A DNA stretch of 64,000 nucleotides from Salticus scenicus. Its lineage: Eukaryota; Arthropoda; Arachnida; Araneae; Salticidae. Position numbers and translations under genes: made by a program. Where the stretch lies: contig OZ005651.1 in NCBI GenBank assembly GCA_963930645.1, forward strand, positions 129,403,475-129,467,474. The letters run 5' to 3'. Below the pieces are notes generated by a model. That model saw only the letters and a program-made list of their open reading frames with translations. It was not told where the DNA came from and ran no database searches. Shown in pieces: positions 22,004 to 34,302 of this stretch (the first letter of the stretch is position 1; each line of letters begins with the position of its first letter).

Positions 22004-22602
22004 TTTTACTTTTCAAAATATAAATATAAATATAAATATAAATATAAAATAGAAGAAATAAAATAGAAGACTATTTTGTGCCACTTACTTGTCACCTAAT
22101 AGGGAATCAAATGTATTTTTCTATTTACAAAATGTCATGAAAGAAACAAACATATAGATAATTTGGGCAGTAAAAGCCTCGGGAGAAAATGCTGAAAGAA
22201 GAAAATAAGGGCTTTATTAAATTTTGATTTAAAAAAAATTTTTAATTAAAGCGTTTGCGTTGTTTTCGCGTATAAGTGCATTACAGAAAATATAGTCTAA
22301 AATCAGCATACTTGAATAGAAATTCCACGTTTTCAAATTAAAAAAATTACAATGAATTCATTCTACATTAATATGTTAATTCATGTCTCACCGTAGTGTT
22401 CGTTTTTTATTATTTATTTTGCCATGTATTATATCTTTAAGATAAAGTTTCTTCAAAATAAAATATAATAATAATGTTGCACAAAAACAACTCATAGTTT
22501 TTAAAAACCCGTGCTCATAAATTTAATTATGAAAAAAACATTTAAACTAAATTTAATTTTTTTAAGGAGCTAATAGAATAATAATCAATGTTTTTATATA
22601 TT

Positions 22603-22648
<46 letters not shown>

Positions 22649-23830
22649 TACTCTTTTTCTGCTAATATTTTTTAGATTTCTCAGCATTATTATTATTTCT
22701 TTTTTTTTTTTTTTCAGACTGTCCATTATTCATATGCATATTTAATATTAAAAAGAGTATTTATTTTTTATTGCAAAGAATTATAAGAAAAAAAATTTTT
22801 TTCATACAAAAGTATTTCGCCCACGAAGAAATTACTACTATAGTGGTTGTATGAAAATAATTATCTTTTTACTTTGATTCAAAATCTTTTTTACGACATT
22901 TATTTAATCAGTGAAGCATATAAATCAATCAAATATCTTGAAAATTAATTGACAATATATTATTATTAATTTAGAAAAGGAATATTTGAGTACATGAAAT
23001 AACAAATTTACTTATAAAAAACATACAACTAATTTTATATCCACATGCAATTTTAACGAAATCGTAAAAATTATGCATCAAAGAAATCACAAATAATATG
23101 CAGTATCTAAAGAAAAGAAAATAAGCATATTACCTTCGAATTCAAATTACTCTCTTTTCTCTCAGCAATTAATTGAAACTTTCTGAAAAAAATTAACAAG
23201 TCATAATTACCTAAAGTTGCGGCACAATAATTTTATCATTAAATCAAAGAATGCTTTAGTTCTAATTTCATTCCTTTCATTTGAAGAAGAAAAAAAAGAT
23301 GATAATGTCTACGGGTCTTAATTTTCTCGCGTCGTTATTCAAAATGAAATTAATTAACGTCAAAACAATATTAATTGATTCCATAATACAATTTCGTCTT
23401 TTAATAGAATTATATCGTTAGATTGATTTTAATCATGGAAATTATACACGAGTAATTAATATGTTTATGATGTACTCATATTAACCGTTTATCAGAATTG
23501 AGTGTGCTTGGAGTAAAATACAGGATTATATTTATGATGTGTAAAGCACGCAGTAAACAATGCTTTAATTCTTCAGTTCAAATCTTCATCACAGTCAACT
23601 AATAATTTCAATGCAAATAATGATGATATATTATTTGCGGCATTCAAAAAAGTAAATAGGTTCATTAGAAATGTAAAATTTATTCCAATTTTACAGTTTT
23701 AAGTACATTTTCTTCGAAGTTTTTATTTCCTTAGCTATAAAGAGTGTTACATATAAATGAAGAAAGAGCAAAATAGTATAAATTAAATTTTACTGCTGAA
23801 GAAATTTGATTTTTTACTTACCGAACACTT
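22004..23830. other. AT-rich sequence without a recognised gene
   Basis: A short AAATAT repeat lies at 22017-22047, a TA run at 22606-22640, and T tracts near 22641 and 22701. No supported gene. Confidence 0.55.
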
Positions 23831-24680
23831 TAGTGAGGAAAGTATTGTAATCATGTCAAAAATCCGAATTCGAGATTTTGATGTTTCTATACGTTTCGAG
23901 GTCCAACGAGTCCGTTTTCACTATTTTTACGATGATGTATGTATGTGTGTATGTATGTGTGTATGTATGAGTGTATGTGTGTGTGTGTATGTGTGTATGT
24001 ATGTGTGTATGTCTGTGAGTGAACACGCTAGCGTCTAAACACTTTGTTCGAATAAGCTGAAAGTTGGTACGTATATTGTAAGTCCCCATAGTACGAACCC
24101 TATAGATTTTGGTGAATCTAGCACTTATAGTTTTTTTACAGGGACACAAAGAAAAATTCTTTATCATTATGGCCAAGGGACCAAAATCTTAAAAGTGCGA
24201 TAGCATCTAAACGCCTTATTCAATTGAGCAAAAACTTTATACACATATTATAGGTCACAGATACTCAATCTGTATAGATTTTGGAGAATCTAGCACTTAT
24301 AGTTTTTTTACAGGGACACAAAGAACAATTCTTTGCCAAATTTTTAAAAGTGTGATAGCGTCTAAACGCCTTATTAATCTCAGCAAAGAATTTGTACACA
24401 TGTTATAGGTCACATTTGAACCAACTGCATAGATTTTGGTGAATCTAGCACTTACAGTATTTTTACAGGGACACAAAGAAAAATTCTTTATCTTTATGGC
24501 CTATGAGACCAGCGATAGTATCTAAACGCCTTATTCAATTGAGCTGAAAATTTGTATGAATATTATAAATCACTGTTGCACTAACTATAAGCATTTTGGT
24601 GAATCTAGCATTTATAGATTTTTACAGGGACACAACGAAAAATTCTTTATCATTATGATCTAAGGGCTCAAAGTTCAGTA
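23831..24680 (+). repeat. Composite repeat: GAGGT module, GT microsatellite, ACAGGGACAC minisatellite
   Basis: It starts with GAGGAAAGTATTGTAATCAT, followed by GAGATTTTG and TACGTTTCGAGGTCC. Next is a GTAT/GT microsatellite (about 23936-24020), then four units of about 160-180 bp. Each unit ends in GAATCTAGCACTTATAG then TTTTACAGGGACACAAAGAA (near 24115, 24294, 24442, 24603). The same architecture appears on the minus strand at 59160-59575. Possibly a Helentron/DINE-like element, but its termini were not defined. Confidence 0.7.
23936..24020. repeat. GTAT/GT microsatellite
   Basis: Imperfect alternation of GTAT and GT units. It generates Cys/Val/Met-rich and His/Thr-rich spurious frames on the two strands. 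Confidence 0.9.
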
Positions 24681-25689
24681 GCGTTAAATAAAAGCTCGTG
24701 TGATATATGGAGAAAAATACTCAAACACTCTGTTATGGTTTTCTCTTTTTTGTTTGTTTAGCAACTCCTCTTTCTTTACTTTATCTACAAAACTGTTAGT
24801 TACTCAATGTTCGGAAAGTCGAGTGGAGTCACTCCAGATTTTTTTTAACAGCATTTCTGATGAACTGATTATTATATTGATTAGCTTATATATTTTATTT
24901 TTAGTAAAAGCATTATGCTGAAGCCTCTTAATGACTCAGAAACAGTTAAAATAACGTGATGGTGTGGTATGGGGTAGATATTAAAGCCTGTGATTCGACC
25001 CTAGGCTTGGGGGCAGTAGCCTCTGTGGGGTTTTTATTTTTTCATAGTTTGTTTTCATAGTTTTAGCTAAATAAAGTACGATATGAGATTTGTTTAACGA
25101 TAAACTGCTATAATCACTGAAGAAAAGAGCGTAAAATGTTCAGATTTCCATAAGATAATTTGAAAAGAATAAAACAACATTACTTATATTTACTTATATT
25201 CTCCTTTGTATTTCTCACATGTGTTAATGCAGAAAATGTGTCATTTTAATCATATTATTTACACTAAGCGACAAAAAAAAAAAAAAAAAAAAAAAAGAAA
25301 AAGAAAAAGAAAAAGTGGCACTTGGATATTTTCCTTTCACCTTCTACAACCGCCAATTTTATCATTTAAAAAACAAATTTTGGAATAGATTTTATTATGA
25401 TGTCCTCCACATACACTTTAGCATTGAGGCCAGTGTTAAAAACAAAATGCAATTGTCAGAAAAACTGTAATGTTAGAAATTATTTCAAAAATGGTAAGAA
25501 TAAGGCAGCTAACGATGACACAAAAGGTATTAATTTTTCAATGAAAATCAAAAATCATTTTAATACGTGAGATGACAAAATAATTAAATGCTAACGAAAT
25601 ATTGGTAAAATGGTTTTTAGCAAAATATAAAATTTTTCGGCCGTTTAAACTGGAAATTTGGCTTTAGGCGGCCACGTTGCTCATCCAAG
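24681..25689. other. AT-rich sequence without a recognised gene
   Basis: An A-rich low-complexity tract lies at 25270-25315. A weak B-box-like motif (GTGATTCGACCC near 24990) is present with no convincing tRNA fold. No gene. Confidence 0.5.
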
Positions 25690-26290
25690 CAAGATAACAG
25701 CAAGTTGAAAAGCAAATGTTTAAAAAATCGATTTGTATCATGTTCAGAACTTAAAAAAGATTTAAAATAAATGTGTATAGCAACATACTTTCTTTAAAAA
25801 TAGCGCGGAAACAATTAAACAAAGCAGGTTAAAAACCAGAAGCTCTGCAAAAAAGCCATTATTAAGGACAAAGAAAAATTTTAAATCAAGACTTCAATTG
25901 ACCAAATATTAAAAAAAGTTAGCAGTTAATTATTAGGCTTAGCTAGGTTTCTCTGATAAGTCAAGTTTAATTTATTTCGAGCTGATAAAAAGATCTAGCA
26001 GAACAACAAAAATGTGGCCAACTTAATAAAAATTGCACTATTAAAACAGTGATACATTCTCCGTACATTACGGTACGGAGAATCAAATTTTTTCATGGAG
26101 TCAAGCAAATTTTCGTGCTCAAGGGATCAATTAACTCAAAATGAAACACGGTCATTATAAAAGTGCCGCCTGACCGACTATTTTGGGGGTATTTCAGATT
26201 TTTCCGCAAACAGCATTTCCCGGTGATAATGCACCTTGATATACGATGTCTGTGGTGCGTTCATTTGATTCAAATTGTTAAAATTATCTA
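25690..26290 (+). pseudogene. Tc1-like transposase remnant
   Basis: Frames contain KNRFVSCSELKKDLK (about 25720-25765), then KIARKQLNKAG, then, after a one-base shift, KTRSSAKKPLLRTKKNFKS (about 25835-25890). Together these match the middle of Tc1-family transposases (the IARKRLNEAGLK...AKKPLL block preceding the first catalytic Asp). Later sequence around 26140-26200 resembles the VKHGGGSIMVWG region only weakly. Several stops and frameshifts are present; catalytic residues cannot be placed. Terminal repeats were not found, so only a core fragment survives. An 11-bp-arm hairpin (26056-26083) lies inside it. Confidence 0.65.
26056..26083. repeat. Short perfect hairpin
   Basis: Arms ATTCTCCGTAC and GTACGGAGAAT are separated by 6 bases, within the Tc1 remnant. 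Confidence 0.65.
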
Positions 26291-26767
26291 TCCATTGCCA
26301 TGAACACCTATAATTCTGTAAGTAATCATAACTTTTTTTCACTTTAAGTTAAATCTCGCAAAGAATATCGTACAATTTCTTCTTTATTAGACCTGTAAAT
26401 AGTCCTATTATCAATCCGCTCGAAATGTTTTGTCTATAAAAAGGCACAGGGAGAGGAAGGAGGATTCGAAGGTAGAATTAACCCACTGCAGAATACATAT
26501 TTTTATTAACGAGATTTTTAGATCCAGTAAATAAATAGTTTTATTTCATATATTAAAATATAACTTGTTAGTTTCATGAAATAAATCATAATAGAATACA
26601 AAGTATATGTTTATTGCATATGTTTAAAAAGAAAGTTTTATGTAGATTTTTATAAAGTGCATCGTAGAGTGTAACAAAGTAAATTACTGAATCGAAAATG
26701 TACATATATCATTTCATCTCTTCGGTATTATGCAAACATGACAGTTTTATTTGTTTCAACGATTAAT

Positions 26768-27086
26768 GGGCCGCGGTAGCCCAGTCGGTTAGAGCGCCGG
26801 CCTCGTAATTGGAAGATTGCGAGTTCGGTACTCGAACCGGCCAAAGGCCGTCGTGTACACTAATGGTGGCTGATGTACGTAAAATCTGTCGTGGCCGCAA
26901 TGTCCTCCATGTTCCCATCAAAAATTATACCTCTGGGGGTCACCGAAGCGGGAGAGCGATCCCTTCCGTGGAGGATCGAAATTGTGATGGCATGTCTCCG
27001 GACCACCTCTTAGGGTGTGTCCCAGACCGCCGCCAATTGCCCATCTGCGCAGCACTTGTGCGACGTAAAACCCATCCACCCATCCA
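26768..27086 (+). mobile_element. tRNA-Thr-derived SINE, full length (SINE family 1)
   Basis: The 5' head is tRNA-like: A box TAGCCCAGTCGG (26777-26788), anticodon-loop sequence CTCGTAA (CGT, threonine) and B box GAGTTCGGTACTC (26821-26833). The head is degenerate, so it acts as an internal pol III promoter and not a tRNA. The body includes GTAAAATCTGTCGTGGCCGC and GGAGGATCGAAATTGTGATG. The tail is a short CCATCCACCCATCC repeat. A 13-bp target duplication TTCAAC[G/C]ATTAAT flanks it (26755-26767 and 27087-27099, one mismatch), as expected of LINE-driven retrotransposition. A minus-strand relative lies at 55421-55639. Confidence 0.9.
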
Positions 27087-27099
27087 TTCAACCATTAAT

Positions 27100-27152
27100 T
27101 TTGAAGTTATTACAAATAAAAAAGGTATAAGTCATTTTTTTCTGCAGTGCGG

Positions 27153-27185
<33 letters not shown>

Positions 27186-28250
27186 TCGCTTAGTGTATAT
27201 TAATATTGATAAATCGATTTTAGAAGACCTTTTATTGCTGTGTATTTGTGTTTTGGCGACATTTTGTATAAGAAACAGAAACAGCCCTAATAACACATCT
27301 TATTTTCAATACACCCACAGGATATCCTGATAATGTAATGTGAAAAAAATTTGTTGTTAGGAATATTATTGTTGCTTATCGCTTTTGTTAACCGATCGTA
27401 GCTTTAGATAAAGATTTCTTAAAACACAAGAAAGCGATAAGGACGCCAAGCGGGAATACTGCCCTCTTCTGAGGCAAAAAAAGAAAAAAAAAAAATGGCG
27501 GCGATGCGTCGGCCTATATATTTTATTTAAGGGGCTCTAATCTTACCTATACTGTTCGCGTGGGAATTATTTGTACTTCATGCGTTGATAACGACGCGCT
27601 AAATATTACCGAAACAGCTAGCTGTCTGTATTTTATTATTTCATTTGGCGTTTCATTTGGGATGATTTTTTCTGTGTTTATACGTATTAGTTATGTGAAA
27701 AAAAAAAATTAGCAAGCAATAAGAAAATTTTTCTTGGTTCGTAATACTAAAAATTCATCAAAGAAGTATAAATCCGCAGTCACGGCACTGATTTGGCGTA
27801 CGGTTCTACAGAATGTAGTGCCATCTTGGGAGCATCTGGTTAACAGTATCTTTTATTTATTTATTTATTTTTTAATTTTTCATCTATTAATTTTTGGGTG
27901 TATAGAGTACTACGTTTTCGGGAGATGCACACAAGCGCAATAAATACCATACGCACCGTTGTTAGGAACATAATATGGTTTTAATGGAAAAGACTATTAA
28001 TTTTTATATGGAAAAACCTCATTTTTTTCAAAAGCGAAATATGTTCAAGATCCAGGCTTGGTTAATTGTTACCCTTGTAAAAATTAATTTGGCCATTCCA
28101 TCAAACATCTTAATACCCACTAATGGGCGGTAGGGACCGAATTGACTACCACTGGAATAAACAGTTAAAGTTATTATCCTAATTATTCACTGCAATCGAA
28201 AATTGAAGGAGTTTAAATGAAGAAATAAAAATCGTATCCGCAGGATTAAA
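27100..28250. other. AT-rich sequence without a recognised gene
   Basis: A 30-base T tract lies at about 27156-27184. No frame, repeat end or RNA gene was recognised. Confidence 0.5.
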
Positions 28251-28254
28251 TGTG

Positions 28255-28392
28255 TATTTCCAGAACAGATGGGGAGGGGATGGTACTCACTACAAATTAG
28301 ATGGTAGAGCATTCGGTTGTTGCCCCGAAGATCAGATGTCCAGATTCCTGGCGTGGTTAATTTTCGCTCTTATAAAATTTTATTCAACCCAT
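28255..28392 (+). other. tRNA-like remnant, probable SINE fragment
   Basis: TAGATGGTAGAGCATTCGGT, then a stem-loop TTCGG TTGTTGCC CCGAA with an Asn-like GTT in the loop, then CCAGATTCCTGG in the T-arm position. The order D-arm, anticodon arm, T-arm is right, but the T loop is shortened and no acceptor stem is visible. It ends with CAACCCATCCATTAA, similar to the tail of SINE family 1. Confidence 0.45.
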
Positions 28393-29695
28393 CCATTAAC
28401 CCTCTATAATATTTTAAATTGTTCTATATATTTCATATATCGCTCAAGAAATTTTTCTCTAGTAAAAACACCATGTAATTTTTCGCGCACTCTTTAGTTC
28501 CAAACGTCATTGCAAGACATACTTAAATAAGAAGTGTAAGAAAGTGCGCCTGTGTTCAAATATTTCCTTTATAAATGTTTGTGTGATCAAATTTTTACGA
28601 GAGAAAAATTCCAATGTGCTATTGTTCTTACATAATTTTTCTAAGTCGATGCGTTTAAATTATTTATACGTTCTTACTTATCATTGTTGTCCTCTAAAAA
28701 ACAACACTATATAAATGTTGTAATTCTTACAAAATAGATCTGCTTGTCTGATCTCTACTTCCTATTTTGAACATATTTTTATTTTGATTAAACGCTATAG
28801 CGTTTTGAAAGTCATCCGCTTGCATATTTCTTTTACAAACACTATTTTTCTGTTTAAATGTCTTTTTTTTTTTCTTCTATTAAATTTTTCGTGATTCGTT
28901 TAACATACACTAAAAAATTTTCGGCTGAATCTTAAAAGACAGATCCTGCATGAACTGAAGTATACAAAGAATATTCAGCAATGCTTTTTGAAGATAATTC
29001 ATAATAAATGAAGAAACATGTTTCGAAAAATGCATTTTGAATGAAAAATAAGCTTGTATTGTTTTTGTCTTTTAAACTTATTTGTTGTTAAAAATTTTCC
29101 GTACACTGAAATATTACACAAACTTACCATTCAATAAAAAGAATAAATTGCTTACAGTTAGCAATTGGCTTTTAAATTTATAAAACATATTGATATAAAC
29201 TTGTGTTGTAAAGAATTTTCTGCTTATAATGGAAAAATTATTATTATTTTTTTTTTTTTTTTTTTTTTCCAAAATGAATGAAATGAAATGTTTTATTTTA
29301 ACTCTTTATTTGTGTGTTTGTTTCCTCAAATGTCTGTTTTCTATATAAAAAGTTAGGGGGGGGGGAGTTCTTCTTCTTTTTCTTTTAATCTCTTTGATTC
29401 CTACTGCATTCAGCTTTTGAAATTTAATAAAATGATTATGCTATTTTAGTAGCAATTCGTTGCATCACGGATTATTCTGTAGATTATCTTCAGAAAACAT
29501 TTTAAATACATTTTTAAAAAAGAAATCTAGTTTTTTAGTCATAAATATATATATATTTCATTGATGCTTGGAAAAGAATAAGATGAAACAAGGAAAGAAA
29601 AAAGAAAATAGATAGCAATTAAAGTTGCATCAGAAGACCGGAGTTATATAGTAATAAATAAAAAACATTGTAAGCAAACTTAATAAGTTGTAGAA
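28393..29695. other. AT-rich sequence without a recognised gene
   Basis: T tract at 29246-29269 and a G run at 29356-29365. No supported feature. Confidence 0.5.
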
Positions 29696-29800
29696 AACTC
29701 ATAACAATTGTTTTGGGTCGAAATAATAGCACAACCCTTCATCAGGCGAAAAAAGTAGACTCTAGTGCAGCATCAAAGCGGCAACGCACGCAATCACTAA
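29696..29800 (-). other. Hammerhead-ribozyme-like motif of a Penelope-type remnant (copy A)
   Basis: On the minus strand: CTGATGA, then stem II GGGTTG/CGACCC with an 11-nt loop, then AAAAC where the hammerhead needs GAAAC, then AATT and GTT. This is the order and spacing of a type I hammerhead with a very short stem III. Penelope-like retroelements are known to carry such hammerheads. The G-to-A change at the start of GAAA should abolish cleavage. About 105 bp, including downstream GCATCAAAGC, is shared with copy B at 54.1 kb. Confidence 0.55.
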
Positions 29801-30858
29801 TATCGGAATATAAAAAATGAAATTTATAATACCTTTACATGTAGTAATATAACTGAATGTACAGTAACTACATATATCTAAACTCGCATTGAAAGCACAC
29901 AAAACTACCAACACGGATCTAAACGGAAAATATTTATTTTCCTAAAATATTCTTTTAACTATTATGAAATAAAAATTTCGTTAAAATGAATTATTAATTT
30001 TTGTAAATTAAAGTTTTTTCCAATCTTCTTAGGTGGTAGAATATTTATTCGTGACATTCGCAGATTATTTATGATGTCTTGAAGAAAGTTTTTTTTTATT
30101 TTATTTTATGCTATTTTATTTTCCTTAAATACACTCGAATGTTTAAATAGTGTATGTACATGCCACCTTTTTTCTTTTCTTCTTTTTTAGTAGAGGCTCC
30201 ACTAATACAACTGAATATATCGTACGCAATTATTCCAAATTCTGAAGGAAATGGTGGACATTATAAATATTTTTGTAAAATCTTTCTTAAAATTCTAAAG
30301 AATTTCCATACATGCGCATCAAAATACAACAAGAAGTACATTGAAATTTCACAAAAACTATTTAAATTTAACAGATTAAGCAAAATTTATTTTTATTTCT
30401 TTATTTATTTGAAAACTTTTTAAACGCTTTCTTGCTAACTAATTTTTAAATTTTCTACTCGGCTTTACGTTATCATCGTTTAACAATATATTCGAAACGT
30501 TTTGGATATTACATTGTGGATTCGTGGATAAATTAATATTTAAAAAATATTTTTACGTTGAATGCTGAATTTAAATGCAATATTTTTACAATTAAAGCAT
30601 AAAAATGTTCTTAAAAAATCAACTTATCAATAAATCTCGGTAATTCCTAAATATATTTAGAATATAGTGTTAAACTATAAATTTGCAAAATTGAGGGTGG
30701 AAATTAAAAACTGATTAGCATGGGTCATTTAAAATTTTTTCAAAACAATTTAAATTTTTGCATTTTACTCTTTTATATTAAAAAGGTTTAAATTTTAATG
30801 TACTTTAAATAATTACAATTTGTGGGCAAATTTTCATAACTCTACGACAGTAACTTAC
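29801..30858. other. AT-rich sequence without a recognised gene
   Basis: An open frame at 30154-30423 is Lys/Phe/Tyr-rich, as AT-rich DNA yields by chance. No element ends seen. Confidence 0.5.
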
Positions 30859-31824
30859 ATAAAATCTTTTTGTAAAAAAATAGAACCGACTCCAAAAAGG
30901 AACTACTATTCAAACAACTAAAAATGAAAGAAAATTGGCAGAAAATGGAACTGTAAATTGCGCCTAAAAGTATAAAATAATTTCCTTCGCCAAACAACCT
31001 ATAACACTACAATTAATCATAACTTTTGAAGTCGGCGCAAAATTAAATAAAATTTAATTAGTTTTTAAAGGTTTGTCTTTAGATCGGTAGCAACAAATGC
31101 TGTTTTCTCGAATGACCCATTTTCATGTTTCCTTTATTATTTTATCACTGTATACAATTGGTGCATTAGTAGCATTTACAAAGAACAGTGAACATTCTTC
31201 ACAATGCGGTATTTATGTTTCTACGAAGTTAGAGTTTCCTTTGCAAACTCGGTATATCTTTGATAACTATGATCTTTGGTGGCTTTTGGATTTGGCGATC
31301 AAAACGTAAGGCAAAAATATACACGCAAGATGTATATTTTCATAATATATATTGTACGATGTGTTGTTTCATGTTCTTGATTACTCTCTTCATATGCCTT
31401 ATCAAAATAATCATGGTATCCAAAAGAAATTAAATATGTTTGCCAGATAATTTTGCGATTTTTCTTTCACCAAGGACGTCAGATACCAGCATCTTCGCCA
31501 ACTTTTACTGCTTACGAAATCGTATTTGTTTTCTTGAATCAAAGTAGTTTTCGGCTGCGTTTTGCAGGTAACAATATGAGATGTGTATTTTGAGTAGGAT
31601 TTGATTTTTGTATTGAATAAAGGTATAAATTTTTATTTAATTTTGCGCCGACTTCAAAAGTTATGATTAATTGTAGTGTTATAGGTTGTTTGGCGAAGGA
31701 AATTATTTTATACTTTTAGGCGCAATTTACAGTTCCATTTTCTGCCAATTTTCTTTCATTTTTAGTTGTTTGAATAGTAGTTCCTTTTTGGAGTCGGTTC
31801 TATTTTTTTACAAAAAGATTTTAT
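30859..31824. mobile_element. Inverted-repeat element with 194-bp arms
   Basis: Left arm 30859-31052 and right arm 31631-31824 are inverse complements with almost no differences. They start ATAAAATCTTTTTGTAAAAA and include AGAACCGACTCCAAAAAGGA and GAAGTCGGCGCAAAATTAAA. A 578-bp spacer separates them. No target duplication was seen and the spacer has no recognisable transposase. It is a MITE-like or foldback DNA element, or a recent inverted duplication. The GAAGTCGG word is shared with the array that follows at 32.1-34.2 kb. Confidence 0.8.
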
Positions 31825-32099
31825 TTTTCTCTTTTCAGTGAAAACTTATTTATATAGCAGTGCATCAGAAGATGTTCGACGGAAGTTTTACAAATCACAA
31901 CTTCCAAGAAAAGTGACATTACTCAAAAAATGGTTTATGTCACTGAAAAATACAGGAAATCCACCCAATGTTATTCTAGTCAAGTTATTTTTAAGTTGAT
32001 TTTTCTCAAATGCTGCATTTTTAAGTTGTGTCACTTTTCTTGTCTTTATCGGATATGAGCAAAAAACTATCTATTGAGCGAACATACGTTAAATTAAAA

Positions 32100-34240
32100 A
32101 GTCTTTAGAAATGTAAAGAACGGATACGCTGTATTCGTAACCGAAAATTCTGTTAGGCATATATATTGAACTTTACAGTGAATACGTGCCACCCGCTGGG
32201 CTGGAAATTGCGCAGCGTAAAGTTCAAACAAAGAACTAAATATGCATTGCAGCTGACGGACAGAAGTTTCAACATCGATACTTACATACTGCTTTTACCA
32301 GTGCAGCTGCATGCGTTCAGCAGTTAGAGTGAGAACAGACTTTTGTGAGTATCCTGTAATTTGTTTATATCTTAATGAAATCATAATGAAACCTATTTCA
32401 GGCCAAGATCATTCAGGCAACAAAAAAAATATATTACAATTAAATCATCTCTTACGAAGTTATAAGCTAACAAATTTCAACAACAACAACGAGAAACATG
32501 GTTTGTATTGAGAACCTCTTCCTTTATGAAGTCGGTTTAAAACGTTTATGCGTTAATCGATGTGACCGCTTACAATAACCATACTTTGAATTTTACATAG
32601 CATAAATGTCACCCACTACGCTACAACATATGCAATGTCGTTCAAGTGTGCACAAAATAGGAAATTGTGAACAAACAAATGCACGTTTTAAGCGTTCTGT
32701 TTTTAGCATTAATGTCTAAACTATCTTTGCGTACTACATCGATGATGCTCTGCAATTGTATAATTCAATTTTTTCTCCTGCCTTGCAACGTTTCCGTGAT
32801 AGAAACGCTAACTCCACTCTTTCTCACCAGGTGGCGCTTTAGGCGGTTGAATCGCGTAGCACATGTTCACTTTACTGTACCTACATACCACTTTTATGAC
32901 TATAGCTGCAGCTGTTCAGCAGTTAAAAGTGTCGGGACTGACTTTTTTGGGCACCCTGTATTTTCGTTTGATCGTAAAGTTCTTACAAATCAGACTATTT
33001 CAGACCAAGACCTTGACAATAAAACAAAAAGTGTCAAAATCGGATCATCCGTTCAGAAGTTATGAGCTAAGAAACAAAAACAAAAAAACATACGCTTTGA
33101 ATTGAGAACCTCCTCCTTTTTGAAGTCTGTTAATTAGAGCATCTCTTACGAAGTTTACAAACACCAACAACAACACATAGCTCGAATTAAGAACACCCTC
33201 CTTTCTGAAGTTTGTTCAAAACGACTTTGCGCTAATCGATGAGACCGCTTACAGTAACAGTACTTTGAACCACAGAGTATACGTGTCATCCGCTACGCTG
33301 CAAAGTGTGCAACGTAGTTCAAGTGTGCACAGTGTAGGAAATTGCGAACAAACAACTGCACGTTTTAAGCGTTCAATAATGTCTAAAAACTGTCTTTTTG
33401 TAGTAAATCGATGATGCTCTACAACTTCGTAATTAACTTTTCTCCCATCTTGAATCGTTTTTGAGATAGGAGCGCTAATTCCGCTGTTTTTCACCAGATG
33501 GAGCTTTATTTTCTTTAGATTGTAAAGATGTTATAATGGGACCTACTTCAGACGAAGATCTCTACAACAAAACAAAAAGTATCAAGTAACCCTATTTTGA
33601 ACTATATAGCGTATGTCTCACCAGCTACGCTACAACGTGAGCAATGTAGCTCAAGTGTGTATAGTGTAAGAAATTGCGAACAAAAAAATGCACGTTTTTA
33701 GCCTTGTATTTTTAGCATCAATGTCAAAACTATCTTTTCGTACTAAATCGATGATGCTCTGCAATTTTATAATTCACTTTTCCCCCCTGTCTTGAACCGT
33801 TTCCGAGGTAGGAACGTTAGCATGAATGTCTAAACTATCTTTTTGTACTAAATCGGTGATACTCTTCAGCTTTGTAATTCACTTTTTCTTTAGAACTGTT
33901 TTCGAGATAGGAACACTAACATCGCTGTTTTCCACCAGGTGGCGCTGCAAGCGGTTTAACCTTGTACTGCATGGCCACTTTGCCATACTTACATACCATT
34001 TTTATCACTATAGCTGCAGCCATTTAGCAGTTAAAAGAGTTGGAACTGATTTTTTGGGCACCCTGTATTTTCTTTAGACCGTGAAGATATTACAATGGGA
34101 CCTATTGCAGACCAAGACCTTTTCAACAAAACAAAAAGTATAAAAATCGGAGCATCCGTTCAGAAGTTATGAGCTAACAAACATAAAAAAAACATACGGT
34201 TTGAATTGAGAACCTTCCTTCTTTTTTGAAGTCGGTTAAA
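32100..34240 (+). repeat. Tandem array of large (~600-bp) diverged units
   Basis: About four units, some truncated. Shared blocks in order: GTTCAAGTGTGCAC-like (32640, 33315, 33648), CGATGATGCTCTGCAATT (32740, 33410 variant, 33748), CACCAGGTGGCGCT (32827, 33936), TATAGCTGCAGC...CAGTTAAAAG (32905, 34010), GGCACCCTGTATTTTC (32949, 34058), CCGTTCAGAAGTTATGAGC (33049, 34158), and TTGAATTGAGAACCTCC then TTTTTGAAGTCGGTTAAAA at unit ends (32507, 33102, 34200). Short open frames in it repeat the same peptides and are not genes. Confidence 0.8.
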
Positions 34241-34271
34241 AACAGATTTATAACGTCGCTGCGTAACGGTT

Positions 34272-34302
34272 ATTTATTTATTTATTTATTTATTTATTTT
34301 TT
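34272..34302. repeat. TTTA microsatellite
   Basis: About seven TTTA units followed by a T run. Confidence 0.9.

Noticed and set aside
23856..24176. His/Thr-rich minus-strand open frame (106 aa)
   Set aside because: It is the translation of the GTAT/GT microsatellite and adjoining minisatellite; no protein family is indicated.
24960..25035. tRNA or SINE head around GTGATTCGACCC
   Set aside because: No A box at the right distance and no cloverleaf pairing.
26809..27330. 173-aa plus-strand open frame
   Set aside because: Lies inside the tRNA-Thr-derived SINE and continues through a poly-T tract (Phe run). The corresponding frames at 55392-55694 and 55436-55663 arise for the same reason.
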